From positions 62,001 to 126,000 of the forward strand of contig NZ_JBHTHA010000011.1 of NCBI RefSeq assembly GCF_042676385.1: a DNA stretch of 64,000 nt, read 5' to 3'. The position numbers and the translations under genes were made by a program. Of the stretch, positions 7,492 through 16,670 are shown one piece after another. A model generated the notes under the pieces. That model made no database searches, was not told the DNA's origin, and was given only the letters and a program-made list of their open reading frames with translations. Every line of letters starts with the position of its first letter. The stretch's first letter is position 1. This DNA comes from Paenibacillus_E sp042676385. GTDB taxonomy: Bacteria; Bacillota; Bacilli; Paenibacillales; NBRC-103111.

Positions 7492-8493
7492 ATGTTAACC
7501 TATCTGATCGTCATCGTGGCACTTGCGCTGCTGTTTGACTTCATCAACGGATTTCACGATACGGCCAATGCAATTGCTACATCCATATCAACAAGAGCTT
7601 TAAGTCCTAAAATAGCGGTCATCATGGCTGCAACACTAAACTTTGTCGGTGCAGTCGTATCGTCGGAAGTCGCCAAAACCGTTGGCGGCAGCGTCGCAAA
7701 CCCTGCCAAAATCAATCATGGCGTAGAAATCGTTATTGCAGCTTTACTTGCTGCCATCATTTGGAATTTGTTAACCTGGTACTTTGGAATTCCATCCTCC
7801 TCCTCTCATACACTGCTTGGATCGCTTGCAGGCGCTGTTATTGCCGGAGCTGGGTTTCATGCCGTTAACTGGTCCGGTTTTACTCAAATTATCATTATCT
7901 TGATTTTGTCGCCGATTATTGCATTTGTTCTGGGTTATCTCATCATGGTGCTTATTAAATACATCATTTTATGGTCCGGCAATACATCAAGATCCAAACT
8001 AAATCGAATGTTCCGTACGCTTCAGATCTTGTCCGCAGGATTATTATCCTATTCTCACGGTGGTAACGATGCACAAAAAGCTATGGGTATTATCGTTTTT
8101 GGACTCGTGGCGGCCGGATACCAAACGGATTTGAACGTACCTATGTGGGTTAAGATTTCAGCAGCCCTGGCCATGGGCCTAGGAACTTCAATTGGCGGAT
8201 GGCGAATTATTAAAACCATTTCCGGCAAAATTGTTAAGATCGAACCCATCAACGGTTTCGCGGCTGATCTGACCTCTTCTTTGGTCATTCAGTTCTCAAC
8301 TCACATTGGCAAACCATTATCGACTACTCATGTTATCTCTTCAGCCATCATAGGAACAGGCAGTGTCATGCGTTTCCATGAAGTTCAATGGGCAACTGTA
8401 GGACGCATGGTGATTACCTGGGTGATAACGATTCCGATTAGTATCGCATTGGCATTCTCGATTTACTTTGTGCTCTTTAGATTGATTTTCTGA
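7492..8493 (+). CDS. pit: PiT-family inorganic phosphate transporter
   Basis: A 333-residue polytopic membrane protein. The PiT signatures are GFHDTANAIAT near residue 21 and the C-terminal repeat version YSHGGNDAQKAMG near 184, together with GIPSSSSHTLLGS and GKPLSTTHVISS. It imports low-affinity phosphate as a metal complex with a cation. It follows the DUF47 gene by 102 bp, the standard two-gene arrangement. The ribosome binding site AGGAGGAAATC is part of the palindromic repeat upstream. A strong terminator follows. Confidence 0.93.
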   Translation: MLTYLIVIVALALLFDFINGFHDTANAIATSISTRALSPKIAVIMAATLNFVGAVVSSEVAKTVGGSVANPAKINHGVEIVIAALLAAIIWNLLTWYFGIPSSSSHTLLGSLAGAVIAGAGFHAVNWSGFTQIIIILILSPIIAFVLGYLIMVLIKYIILWSGNTSRSKLNRMFRTLQILSAGLLSYSHGGNDAQKAMGIIVFGLVAAGYQTDLNVPMWVKISAALAMGLGTSIGGWRIIKTISGKIVKIEPINGFAADLTSSLVIQFSTHIGKPLSTTHVISSAIIGTGSVMRFHEVQWATVGRMVITWVITIPISIALAFSIYFVLFRLIF

Positions 8494-8516
8494 TGGAAAG
8501 ACTCATGAAAATGCTT

Positions 8517-8559
8517 AAAAGGTGCAGGCTCGAATATGTTCGAGTTGCACCTTTTTTAT
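8517..8559 (+). terminator. Intrinsic terminator of the pit operon
   Basis: AAAAGGTGCA pairs with TGCACCTTTT around an inner CTCGAA-TATG-TTCGAG stem and is followed by a T-rich tail (TTTTTTATAT). It begins 24 bases after the pit stop. Confidence 0.88.
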
Positions 8560-8715
8560 ATCATTTTACGCTGGGAAACAAGTTCCCCTCGAGAGAGTGA
8601 GAAAGTCTCAATTAAAAATACTCCTTTTGGCTCGCTCTTCCGTAGATTCGAATGCACATCATGCAACCATCGGCCACATTCAAAAAAATGAGGGGGTAAC
8701 CTTCGGTTCACCCGC

Positions 8716-8923
8716 TTGACAAAGAACGAAGGTCGTTATTAGTATACAAGTTTGACGCTAAATTTCGGAGAAATAGCCATTTCGGGGCTCGAAAGAACAA
8801 AGGTCCATAAATAACGAACAATCTTCGCTAATTATGGACTTTTATTCGTTCGAAGCCTGATTGGTGGTCATTGACCCACCAAATGCGTCAAAATGTTCTC
8901 TATTTAGCGACCATAGTTCTTTC
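8716..8923. repeat. Composite inverted-repeat region in the pit-rex gap
   Basis: An AAAGAAC(..)GGTCG(..)TTTGACGC unit at about 8721-8756 occurs again in inverted orientation at about 8885-8922; both arms keep AAAGAAC, GGTCG and TTTGACGC at the same spacing. A third, diverged unit (AAAGAACAAAGGTCCATAA) starts at 8792 and forms its own hairpin with TTATGGAC. No gene was seen in 8560-8963. A TTGACA-18-TAGTAT promoter-like pair (8716-8745, plus strand) overlaps the first arm. Confidence 0.6.
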
Positions 8924-8963
8924 TAGGTGGAAGATACCCTCCCCTCCAACTTCTATAATGCTC

Positions 8964-9000
8964 AAAGAAGGCACCGATCCGCAGGATCAGTGCCTTCTTT
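8964..9000 (-). terminator. Terminator of the dinG-rex operon
   Basis: AAAGAAGGCAC and GTGCCTTCTTT form an 11-bp stem around a GATCC/GGATC inner stem, 8 bases after the rex stop. The T-tract is short on the minus strand, so it may act in both directions. Confidence 0.75.
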
Positions 9001-9007
9001 TCTGCTT

Positions 9008-9628
9008 TTAATCCAAATAATACGCCAAACTTTGCAGCTCGGTAGTAAAATCGGCATGATGCACCCGTACTTCAGGCGGAACCTTAATGATAACAGGAGC
9101 AAAATTCAATATAGCTTCTATTCCGCATTCCACGAACTGATTCGCTACATTTTGAGCTTCTATCGCGGGTACAGTAATGATGCCGATCCGCACCCCAAGC
9201 TTAGCTAAGGTTTGCTTCATTTCCTGCATGGACTGCACGGTCAGGTTGTTAATCGTTTCCCCAGCCTTGCTAGGCATCGCGTCAAAAACCGCGACAATTT
9301 TCATATCATTCCGTAAATACGTATTATAATTGCACAATGCGCGACCCAAATTGCCAGCGCCGACGAGCGCGACCTGAATATGACGGTCCAGCTTCAGAAT
9401 CTGGCGAATTTTTTCAATTAGGTAAGCCACATCATAACCGATGCCTTTCTTTCCGAATTCCCCGAAATAAGCTAAGTCTTTACGAATTTGCGCAGGATTC
9501 AAATCCAGCTTTTGACCCAGATCTTGCGACGATACGGTCATAATATTTTTCATCGCAAGTTCATTGAGAAAACGTAAGTAAATGGGCAATCTGCGCACGA
9601 CCGCTTCTGATATTTTTTGCGTCTTCAC
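9008..9628 (-). CDS. rex: Redox-sensing transcriptional repressor Rex
   Basis: A 206-residue repressor that releases DNA when NADH binds. The N-terminal winged helix (ISEAVVRRLPIYLRFL; SSQDLGQKLDLNPAQIRKDLAYFG, DNA-contacting) is followed by the Rossmann domain VALVGAGNLGRAL near 85 and the C-terminal swapped helix FTTELQSLAYYLD. The GTG start at 9626-9628 is preferred because it follows GGGGGAGGTGCAGCA and overlaps the dinG stop (GTGA); a longer ATG form starting MDGGGAA has no ribosome binding site. Its targets usually include respiratory and fermentation genes. No perfect Rex operator was found in the window. Confidence 0.93.
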   Translation of the reverse strand: MKTQKISEAVVRRLPIYLRFLNELAMKNIMTVSSQDLGQKLDLNPAQIRKDLAYFGEFGKKGIGYDVAYLIEKIRQILKLDRHIQVALVGAGNLGRALCNYNTYLRNDMKIVAVFDAMPSKAGETINNLTVQSMQEMKQTLAKLGVRIGIITVPAIEAQNVANQFVECGIEAILNFAPVIIKVPPEVRVHHADFTTELQSLAYYLD

Positions 9629-12492
9629 TGCTGCACCTCCCCCATCCATTGCTCAATCCTCGGTAACATTTGCTCGGTGGTCATATGTTCAATCTTCGGT
9701 CCCGGCAGCGAATAGAGGAAATGCTTGCCATAGTACGTATCTATAACTCGGGTATCGTAGATGATGACAATCCCTTTATCGGACGCTCTGCGAACCAGCC
9801 TGCCAAAGCCTTGTTTAAAGCGGATAACGGCCTGAGGGACCGAGAATTTCATAAAAGGATTCTCATTGCGCTTCTTGATATTCTCGCACTTGGCTTCCAC
9901 TAACGGATGATTAGGCGGTTGAAAAGGCAAACGGATAATCGCCAGGCAGCTAAGAGCGTCACCTGGAATGTCAACGCCTTCCCAGAACGAACTGGTGCCC
10001 AGGAGCACGCACATGTTGTTATCTTGGAACATTCTCGTCAACTTGCTGCGGTTACCGCTATCTACGCCCTGCCCTAGGACTGTGATGCCATGAGGCTTCA
10101 AAATGTCTTTCATGCCGGCATAAATCTGCTTTAACATACGATTGGATGTACACAAGATCAGCATACGGCCTTTCGTAACCATGGCTACATCGCTAAGAGA
10201 TTGAATAAGTGCGTTAATGAAAACCGGGTCGCCTGATGCACCTTTGATCGTTGGAAAATCCCGGGGAATAACGACAAGCGCCTGTTCCCGATAATTAAAA
10301 GGTGAAGGCAGCTGAACGGTTTTCAACTTCCCTCTCTCTTCATCTTGAGGAATATGCAGACCGAGCTGGTCGGCAGAGTATTGAAAAGATTTATTTACCG
10401 ATAAAGTGGCCGAAGTTAGGATGATACTGTCTTTCGTTTCAAAAAAATGCTGCTGTAAGAGTGAGCTTACGTCCGTAGGCACACATATAAGCTGCAACGA
10501 CCTCGCCTTCGAGTATGTGCCGGCTTCCATCCAATAGACATAACCTTCATCTGCCATCTTCATGAAAAAGTGAAGCGCGTCGCGGTGGTTGTAAAGCTCC
10601 TTAACCGTTCCATTAAGATCAGTAACCAAGCCTTGGACTTCGAACACATCCTGCATATCCTTAATCTCACTTAGTATCTTGTCTAAGGATCGCAGCACCT
10701 CATTCGCATTCAGATAGATGTTATCCTCCATCATAAGAAGCTCGTTCCAGTTTGCCGGCAGCGTCTCAGGTTTCATGCGAAGCACATATTGCGAACTCTC
10801 CGATTGGGAAGGATCGCTTTTGGAAGAGAGTAGTTCGTATAGCGATTCGCTGAGCCTATCCCAGTCCTCTTTGATCTTGATGAGCTTCGGGAGCTGAGCA
10901 TCAATCGACTCGCTCCATGCCGCGACGCGTTCCGGATGATCGTCATTTTTTTGCAACCGGAAACGAAGCATCGGCAGTTGGCCGCTGCGATTATCTTTGT
11001 AAAGCCATTGCATCGTGTTATAAAAAGCAGCTGCATGCAGTTCGATGCCAAGATGCTTGCTAGCCACTTCCTCGAAGTGGTGGGCCTCATCGATGACCAG
11101 ATGCTTGTATGCAGGCAAAAGCCGATTTTCCGCCTTCATGTCCGTGAATAGCAGCGAGTGGTTCGTAATAACCACGTCAGCTGTATTTGCGTCGTTCCGG
11201 GCCCGGTGATAGAAGCACTTCTTGAACCAAGGACACATCCGATTCAAGCACGAATCCGTATCGCTTGCTACCGAATACCAAAATTGGGCCCCTTTATTGC
11301 CAAAATGCAGCTCTTCTTCGTCGCCATACTCCGTCTCACTTAACCAAACGACCATCTGCGCCGCAGTTATCGGGTCTTCCTTGCCGTGCTCGTAATCTCG
11401 CGTTGTCAACTTGTTCTCGAACTTGCGCAAACAAAGATAATGGCTTCTTCCTTTAAGAACGGCTGCTTTAAAGTCCACTGGGAAAATCTCTTTCAACAAA
11501 GGAATGTCTCGCTCGCGGAGCTGCTCTTGAAGATTGATCGTATGCGTGGAGACAATTACTTTCTTATCGTGCTTGATCCCGTAGTACAAGGAGGGAATTA
11601 AATAGCCAAGCGATTTGCCGGTGCCTGTACCCGCTTCAATCATAAGATGCTGATCCATCCGCAAGGATTGCTCCACCTCTCGGATCATTTGCTCTTGAGA
11701 TTCCCGTTCCTCGAACACCTCGAATTTTTGCCGGAGCGCGTCTTTCAACCCTTGGTGAAACTCGGTAAAGGAAGCGCCTAGCAGTTGTCCGACATCCTCA
11801 CCTTTACGCAGATCCTCTTCTTCGCCCCAATCGTTTACATTCAGCGTAAATTGCCGGAAATATCGATGAACATCGACGTCCACACTCGTCTCCGACTCTT
11901 TAAATAAACGAATTTCATCGATAAACCAACCTAAATCGCTAGCGCCGCTTTCAAAAATATGGTTTAAGCGCTGCACCGTCAGAAGCGGTAATCCCAGCAG
12001 CCTTTCCATACAAATAATCCAAATCAATGCCGTAACTTCCGCATCGCTGTCCGCTTGATGAGGGCGCTCATGGTCCAAACCAAATAAACCGGCCACCATA
12101 CTCAATTGCAGACTGGAAATGGATGGAAACAAAATGCGAAGCATATCCATTGTATCCAGTACACGGCCTGAAAATGGCGGGTAACCGGTCTTGGTCAAAC
12201 CACGTTGCAGGAAAGACAGATCGAACGGAACATGATGTCCTACTAGCACGCTATCGAATAATAGCGGAAACATATCCGACATGACTTGATCCAAAGAAGG
12301 CGCATCCTTCACCATGTCGTCCGTAATCCCTGTTAATGTTGTAATCGAAGAAGGTATACCGATCCCCGGGTTCACCAGAGAAGTATACCTGTCTACGATT
12401 TGAAATTGATCTATAATGACAAGCCCGACCTGGATGATTTCATCCGACTGTCCGCTTCCAGTTGTTTCAAAATCCAATACTGCAAATTTCAT
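9625..12492 (-). CDS. dinG: DinG-family helicase with N-terminal DEDDh exonuclease domain
   Basis: A 955-residue protein of the fused type seen in Bacilli. The N-terminal exonuclease has DFETTG (about 7-12), GHHVPFD (about 85) and HQADSDAE (about 145), the DEDDh core. The helicase has Walker A AGTGTGKS (about 287-294), DEAHHFEE and a C-terminal GQGVDSG and GFGRLVRR motif region. The cluster CLNRMCPWFKKC may hold metal or be a remnant of the Fe-S site. The start MKFAVLDFETTG is chosen by homology; the longer MLGEAQDE form is possible. The gene follows panD and a TPR gene, as in the B. subtilis pan-dinG order, and overlaps rex. Confidence 0.9.
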   Translation of the reverse strand: MKFAVLDFETTGSGQSDEIIQVGLVIIDQFQIVDRYTSLVNPGIGIPSSITTLTGITDDMVKDAPSLDQVMSDMFPLLFDSVLVGHHVPFDLSFLQRGLTKTGYPPFSGRVLDTMDMLRILFPSISSLQLSMVAGLFGLDHERPHQADSDAEVTALIWIICMERLLGLPLLTVQRLNHIFESGASDLGWFIDEIRLFKESETSVDVDVHRYFRQFTLNVNDWGEEEDLRKGEDVGQLLGASFTEFHQGLKDALRQKFEVFEERESQEQMIREVEQSLRMDQHLMIEAGTGTGKSLGYLIPSLYYGIKHDKKVIVSTHTINLQEQLRERDIPLLKEIFPVDFKAAVLKGRSHYLCLRKFENKLTTRDYEHGKEDPITAAQMVVWLSETEYGDEEELHFGNKGAQFWYSVASDTDSCLNRMCPWFKKCFYHRARNDANTADVVITNHSLLFTDMKAENRLLPAYKHLVIDEAHHFEEVASKHLGIELHAAAFYNTMQWLYKDNRSGQLPMLRFRLQKNDDHPERVAAWSESIDAQLPKLIKIKEDWDRLSESLYELLSSKSDPSQSESSQYVLRMKPETLPANWNELLMMEDNIYLNANEVLRSLDKILSEIKDMQDVFEVQGLVTDLNGTVKELYNHRDALHFFMKMADEGYVYWMEAGTYSKARSLQLICVPTDVSSLLQQHFFETKDSIILTSATLSVNKSFQYSADQLGLHIPQDEERGKLKTVQLPSPFNYREQALVVIPRDFPTIKGASGDPVFINALIQSLSDVAMVTKGRMLILCTSNRMLKQIYAGMKDILKPHGITVLGQGVDSGNRSKLTRMFQDNNMCVLLGTSSFWEGVDIPGDALSCLAIIRLPFQPPNHPLVEAKCENIKKRNENPFMKFSVPQAVIRFKQGFGRLVRRASDKGIVIIYDTRVIDTYYGKHFLYSLPGPKIEHMTTEQMLPRIEQWMGEVQQ

Positions 12493-12588
12493 GACGTGAA
12501 TTTCAATCCCTTCGTCCTGCGCTTCTCCTAGCATACCAAATCTGATCAGGAAAAGGGAATACCTTGTTCATTTCCTACGACTTCCAAT

Positions 12589-13182
12589 TTACGATTCGTC
12601 CAAATTAATTAACGGTTCCATGCAGGAGGGGTCGGTATGATACGCTTTTTGAAAATATTCGAACGCCTTCTCCAAATTTTGATTTTGAACTTGAATACAG
12701 CCCATTGCATTGTAAGAGATGGCCTTCATCTTCATATTGTCGGTTAAGGGCAAGAGAAACTGAAAATGCCGGTATGCATCCCCGTATTCCCCTTTACGCA
12801 GATACCCCATGGCCAAATAAATGCGTGCCAACATGAAATCAGGCTGCAACCGGATCAGCGCTTCAAATTCTTGAATCGCCTGGTCATACATATTCAGTTT
12901 GTAATACCCTTGTCCCTTTGTAAACTCGTCCGTTTGCTTGCCGGACAAATCCAGTTCCATAAGTTCATTATGAAGAGTTTGGGTGCTGATCGGAACAGCC
13001 CCATAAAACTTTCCCAGCTTCTCCTCAAATAGCAGCCAAGCTTCAATGAATTCGTCGCTCATCGTTTTTAACACTTGCAATTGCTCATCAAGTTCCGCTT
13101 TTTTCTCCCCGGCACTATTCGGATATTCCTTTTGGATTTCTTCCAAAACTTCGTTCATTGTGGAAAATAAATGCTTAAACAT
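12589..13182 (-). CDS. Tetratricopeptide repeat protein
   Basis: A 197-residue soluble protein. Residues about 85-190 contain three TPR-like units (GQGYYKLNMYDQAIQEFEAL; AMGYLRKGEYGDAYRHFQFL; AMGCIQVQNQNLEKAFEYF). The N-terminal third is helical and charged and not recognised. The start MFKHLF is preferred because AAAGGTGGG lies 8 bases before it, while the upstream ATG is inside that site. It lies between panD and dinG. TPR proteins act as protein-protein scaffolds; the partner is unknown. Confidence 0.75.
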   Translation of the reverse strand: MFKHLFSTMNEVLEEIQKEYPNSAGEKKAELDEQLQVLKTMSDEFIEAWLLFEEKLGKFYGAVPISTQTLHNELMELDLSGKQTDEFTKGQGYYKLNMYDQAIQEFEALIRLQPDFMLARIYLAMGYLRKGEYGDAYRHFQFLLPLTDNMKMKAISYNAMGCIQVQNQNLEKAFEYFQKAYHTDPSCMEPLINLDES

Positions 13183-13280
13183 TTGGCATCCCACCTTTAC
13201 TTCGAAAGCTTATCCTCATTCTTTGTAAACAGTGTCCTTTTCATGCATGGGAGTTAGCGAAAGAGGGTTCAATGAAGTTG

Positions 13281-13664
13281 TTAAAGAACGGTAGAGTGCT
13301 CCTCTTCTTTGAGCAATTGAGCGACTTTGTTGTTCGCTCCCAAAATAGCTATGGTCGGTTGATGTTTCTTGGCCTCTTCGTCGGTCATCATCGCATAGGA
13401 CATAATGATTACCGTATCTCCTGTTTGCACTAAACGCGCTGCGGCTCCGTTCAAGCAGATAACACCCGAGCCGCGCGGACCCGGGATAATATAGGTTTCA
13501 AGACGAGCGCCGTTGTTGTTATTGACGATCTGCACCTTTTCGTTCGGATACATATCCACCAAATCGATTAAATCTTCGTCAATTGTAATACTGCCTATAT
13601 AGTTCAAATTTGCCTCTGTCACTGTGGCACGGTGAATTTTGGCTTTCATCATCGTACGAAACAT
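13281..13664 (-). CDS. panD: Aspartate 1-decarboxylase precursor
   Basis: A 127-residue pyruvoyl enzyme making beta-alanine from aspartate for pantothenate. The protein starts MFRTMMKAKIHRATVTEA, the family N-terminus, and the self-cleavage site is the Gly-Ser of YIGSITID (residues 24-25), which produces the pyruvoyl group. The ATG at 13664 is preferred over an upstream GTG. The panC stop lies 6 bases before the start, so translation is coupled. Confidence 0.95.
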   Translation of the reverse strand: MFRTMMKAKIHRATVTEANLNYIGSITIDEDLIDLVDMYPNEKVQIVNNNNGARLETYIIPGPRGSGVICLNGAAARLVQTGDTVIIMSYAMMTDEEAKKHQPTIAILGANNKVAQLLKEEEHSTVL

Positions 13665-13669
13665 AGCTG

Positions 13670-14566
13670 TCACTTCCCAACTGGTAGAATCAAATTATCA
13701 ATGAGACGGGTGTTCCCGAATTTAACGGCCAAAGCAATAATAATGGAGGAAAGATCAGAAAGATAGCTGCTTTCAAAAGGTTCCAATGTTGGATATTCCA
13801 ACACCTCTACATAGTCAATTTTGGCAAGAGGAGCTGTTGCAATATGCTCATTAACCAAACGATTCAGTTCGACTGCCGTAAAATTTGCATTGGCTTGCAC
13901 ATAATCTTTCGCTTTCTGCAGTGCTTGTGACAGTACCAGAGCCTGCTTACGCTCTTCGTCGCTTAAGTACACATTTCTGGAGCTCATGGCCAGACCATCA
14001 GACTCACGAAGTGTGGGACAAGGTATAATCTCCACTGGCATATTGAGGTCATTCACCATTTGCTGAATAACAGCGACCTGCTGCGCATCCTTTAACCCGA
14101 AGAATGCCTGATCCGGCTGTACAATGTTGAATAACTTACTCACGACCGTTGCTACTCCATCAAAATGACCTGGCCGCGATGCGCCGCATAATCTGGATGT
14201 AAGCCCCGTCACACTTACATTTGTCCGCATCGGTCCCGGATACATCTCTTTGACATCCGGCATAAAGACGATATCGACTCCCGCGGCTTCCGCCACCTGC
14301 AAATCACGCTCCGCATTCCGCGGATAACGCTCAAAATCTTCATTTGGTCCGAATTGCAGCGGATTAACGAAAATGCTTAACACGACAAGCCCGCTTTGTT
14401 CGCGCGCTTTGCGAATTAGACTGGCATGCCCTTCATGTAAAAATCCCATCGTCGGTACAAACCCGACGGACTGGTCGTTTTTACGTCGATATGAGCGAAT
14501 TCGGGCACGCAAATCGGCGATTGACTGTATCACTTCCATCGTTTGAACAGCTTTCATAGCGGCCAT
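13670..14566 (-). CDS. panC: Pantoate-beta-alanine ligase
   Basis: A 298-residue cytoplasmic ligase joining pantoate and beta-alanine with ATP. The class I nucleotidyl motifs are VPTMGFLHEGHASLI near 38-52 and, at the other end of the site, SSRNVYLS (KMSKS-like) near 195. FVNPLQFGPNED is the pantoate-binding region. The ATG overlaps the panB stop (TAATG) and has AAGGAG just upstream. A second ATG three codons in is also possible. It is part of panBCD. Confidence 0.95.
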   Translation of the reverse strand: MAAMKAVQTMEVIQSIADLRARIRSYRRKNDQSVGFVPTMGFLHEGHASLIRKAREQSGLVVLSIFVNPLQFGPNEDFERYPRNAERDLQVAEAAGVDIVFMPDVKEMYPGPMRTNVSVTGLTSRLCGASRPGHFDGVATVVSKLFNIVQPDQAFFGLKDAQQVAVIQQMVNDLNMPVEIIPCPTLRESDGLAMSSRNVYLSDEERKQALVLSQALQKAKDYVQANANFTAVELNRLVNEHIATAPLAKIDYVEVLEYPTLEPFESSYLSDLSSIIIALAVKFGNTRLIDNLILPVGK

Positions 14567-15420
14567 TACTCCTTATCCCCGTACAAATATTGAACGACGT
14601 CATTATCCATATGAAATGTATTTTCCGGCGCAGGGAAAGCACGCGATTTTACTTCCTGCACATATTCACGAATGCCTTCACGAATAGTTTCCCCAATATT
14701 CGCGTATGTTTTTACAAACTTTCTGGGAGCGCTGGCGCTTCCATACTGGAGAAGGTCATGAAAGACAAGTACCTGTCCATCGCAGTGAACCCCAGAGCCG
14801 ATCCCAATCGTTGGAATCGATAATTCCTTCGTAATCCACGTCGCTAGCTCTTCGGTTACCAGCTCCAGAACAACCATGCAAGCTCCAGCTTGCTCAATGG
14901 CTTTCGCATCGCTCATCAGTTTCTCCGCTTGCTCAGAGCTCCGGCCTTGAACGCGGAACCCGCCGATCTGATGCACCGACTGAGGGGTAAGTCCAAGATG
15001 TCCTACCACAGGTACACCTGCTTTGGCAATCGCTTCCACAGTTGGCGCAATTTCGACTCCGCCTTCGAGCTTGACCGCTTTCGCCCCACCTTCCTGCATT
15101 AGACGAGCAACGCCTTTTAACGTCACGTCCAAGCTGCTGTGATAGGTCAAGAACGGCATATCGGCAACAACAAAAGTGTTGCTCGCCCCTCTCACTGCCG
15201 CGCGGGTATGATACACCATATCATCGAGTGTTACAGGAAGCGTTGAATCGTAACCCAATACGACATTACCGAGGGAATCTCCAACAAGAATCACATCGAC
15301 ACCCGCTTCTTCCGAGAGCTTAGCCGACGGATAATCGTAGGCCGTTACCATCGTAATCGGGACACCATCCTGTTTCATCTTTCTCATCCTAGCGGTTGTT
15401 AACGGTTTGCGTTGTTCCAT
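14566..15420 (-). CDS. panB: 3-methyl-2-oxobutanoate hydroxymethyltransferase
   Basis: A 284-residue TIM-barrel enzyme that transfers a hydroxymethyl group from methylene-tetrahydrofolate to ketoisovalerate, the first pantothenate step. Recognisable segments are MVTAYDYPSAKLSEEAGVD, the metal-binding LVGDSLGNVVLGYDST, MPFLTYH and KLEGG, and GHLGLTPQSVHQIGG. It is the first gene of panBCD and is preceded by a structured leader ending in a terminator 25 bases before the ATG, which suggests control by premature termination. Confidence 0.95.
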   Translation of the reverse strand: MEQRKPLTTARMRKMKQDGVPITMVTAYDYPSAKLSEEAGVDVILVGDSLGNVVLGYDSTLPVTLDDMVYHTRAAVRGASNTFVVADMPFLTYHSSLDVTLKGVARLMQEGGAKAVKLEGGVEIAPTVEAIAKAGVPVVGHLGLTPQSVHQIGGFRVQGRSSEQAEKLMSDAKAIEQAGACMVVLELVTEELATWITKELSIPTIGIGSGVHCDGQVLVFHDLLQYGSASAPRKFVKTYANIGETIREGIREYVQEVKSRAFPAPENTFHMDNDVVQYLYGDKE

Positions 15421-15656
15421 GCGTATCCCAGCTTTCCTATAAAATGAAAAAACCTTTTAGCTAGGAGCTAAAAGGAGCGCATGCAGAAAGAATCCAATGA
15501 TCCTTCTGTCTCGGTCCCTTAAGGCTCAGAGCAGAATCCAGCATCTTGTTTCAAGTAGTATTCCATTGTTGCCTTGACATGAGTCTTGAGTGCAATTCCC
15601 TAAGGATACCGCCTCATGGCTCTAGTATACCAAATGTTGCTTATTTATGGTACCCC
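15421..15656 (-). promoter_or_regulatory. Structured panB leader (candidate riboregulator)
   Basis: The 236 bases between the birA stop and the panB start hold at least two hairpins before a terminator: TTGC..GCAA with an inner GAC-TCAT-GTC (15569-15595) and TTCTG-CTC..GAG-CAGAA closing CC-TTAA-GG (15504-15536). A TATACT -10 lies near the start of the region with a weak -35. No T-box sequence was found. The Rfam pan motif is known upstream of panB operons in Firmicutes and consists of small stems with bulged adenines, so this is a candidate, but the match was not verified. Confidence 0.45.
15446..15475 (-). terminator. Terminator (possible attenuator) just before panB
   Basis: Minus strand CCTTTTAGCT-CCT-AGCTAAAAGG followed by TTTTTTCATTTT. 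It lies about 180 bases after birA and 25 bases before panB, so it may end birA transcripts, attenuate panBCD, or both. Confidence 0.85.
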
Positions 15657-16625
15657 TTACTTCAGCTCGATGTCGCCCGAATATATCTTTACCTTGTCCC
15701 CTGTTTCAGTGATTACCGTTAAAGCCCCTGAGTCATCGAGTGATTCCGCCATGCCTTCAACAAAGCCGGAGGGTGAATGTGTGCGTATCGGCCGATTGAG
15801 GGTTACGCTTAGCGCTTCCCAGAGAAGCCGAATGGGTACAAAGCCTTTATCGATATAAAGTCCATATAGCTCTTCGAACTCAATGAGGAAAGCTTGTACC
15901 AGTTGTTCCCGGACAATATCCGTTCCGGATTCTATGGCCAGCGATGTTGCAATGGAACGAAGCTCCTCGGGGTAATCCTCAACCTTCAGATTAGCGCTGA
16001 TCCCGATTCCGGCAATAACATATTTCAACCGTTCGTCTTCGCCGCTGCTTTCCAAGAGAATGCCGCTTACTTTTTTCCCGCCTATGAGCAGGTCATTCGG
16101 CCATTTGATGCCAATATCAACCTTGACTACCTTTTGAATCGAACGGCAAAGGGCAACTGCGCAAAGCAAAGTGAGTTGCGGCATAAAATAAACCGGGATG
16201 CGCGGTGTTAGCACCAGACTCATCCATATCCCTTTACCCGCAGGAGAATGCCATTTGCGCCCCATTCGGCCCCTGCCTGCCGTCTGTGTCTCAGCCAGCA
16301 CCAACGTGCCTTCAGGCGCCCCTGAGGCGACGAGCTGATGAGCAATCGTCTGGGTGGAATCCACTTCGCCATATACATGCAGCTGCTTCCCTAATGATTT
16401 CGTCTTCAGTCCGGCTAGCAGCTCTGAAACATTCCATTTATCAGGCTTGCTAATCAGTCTATACCCCTTGCGAGGAGCAGCCTCAAACTCGTAACCGGCC
16501 TGACGCAGTGCTTCGATATGTTTCCAAATTGCAGTCCGGCTTACGTTCAGCGCACGGCTGATCTCCTCACCGGAGACATAGGCGTCCGGATGTTCGGCAA
16601 ACAATTGCAAGATCCGTTCGTTCAT
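15657..16625 (-). CDS. birA: Biotin-protein ligase and biotin operon repressor
   Basis: A 322-residue bifunctional protein that attaches biotin to carboxylases and represses biotin genes. The N-terminal helix-turn-helix (YVSGEEISRALNVSRTAIWK, about 17-36) is followed by the catalytic domain with GRGRMGRKW near 118 (biotinyl-AMP loop), KWPNDLLI and GIGISANL, and a C-terminal SH3-like cap (GFVEGMAES). ATG at 16625 is chosen; two TTG codons just upstream are alternatives. It follows cca as in B. subtilis. Confidence 0.95.
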   Translation of the reverse strand: MNERILQLFAEHPDAYVSGEEISRALNVSRTAIWKHIEALRQAGYEFEAAPRKGYRLISKPDKWNVSELLAGLKTKSLGKQLHVYGEVDSTQTIAHQLVASGAPEGTLVLAETQTAGRGRMGRKWHSPAGKGIWMSLVLTPRIPVYFMPQLTLLCAVALCRSIQKVVKVDIGIKWPNDLLIGGKKVSGILLESSGEDERLKYVIAGIGISANLKVEDYPEELRSIATSLAIESGTDIVREQLVQAFLIEFEELYGLYIDKGFVPIRLLWEALSVTLNRPIRTHSPSGFVEGMAESLDDSGALTVITETGDKVKIYSGDIELK

Positions 16626-16670
16626 CAACAATCACTCACGATCTATATAAATTCAAGAACCGCGCCGACG

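Noticed and set aside
8522..8719. 65-codon plus-strand ORF after pit
   Set aside because: It starts inside the pit terminator hairpin and ends in the repeat region; no ribosome binding site.
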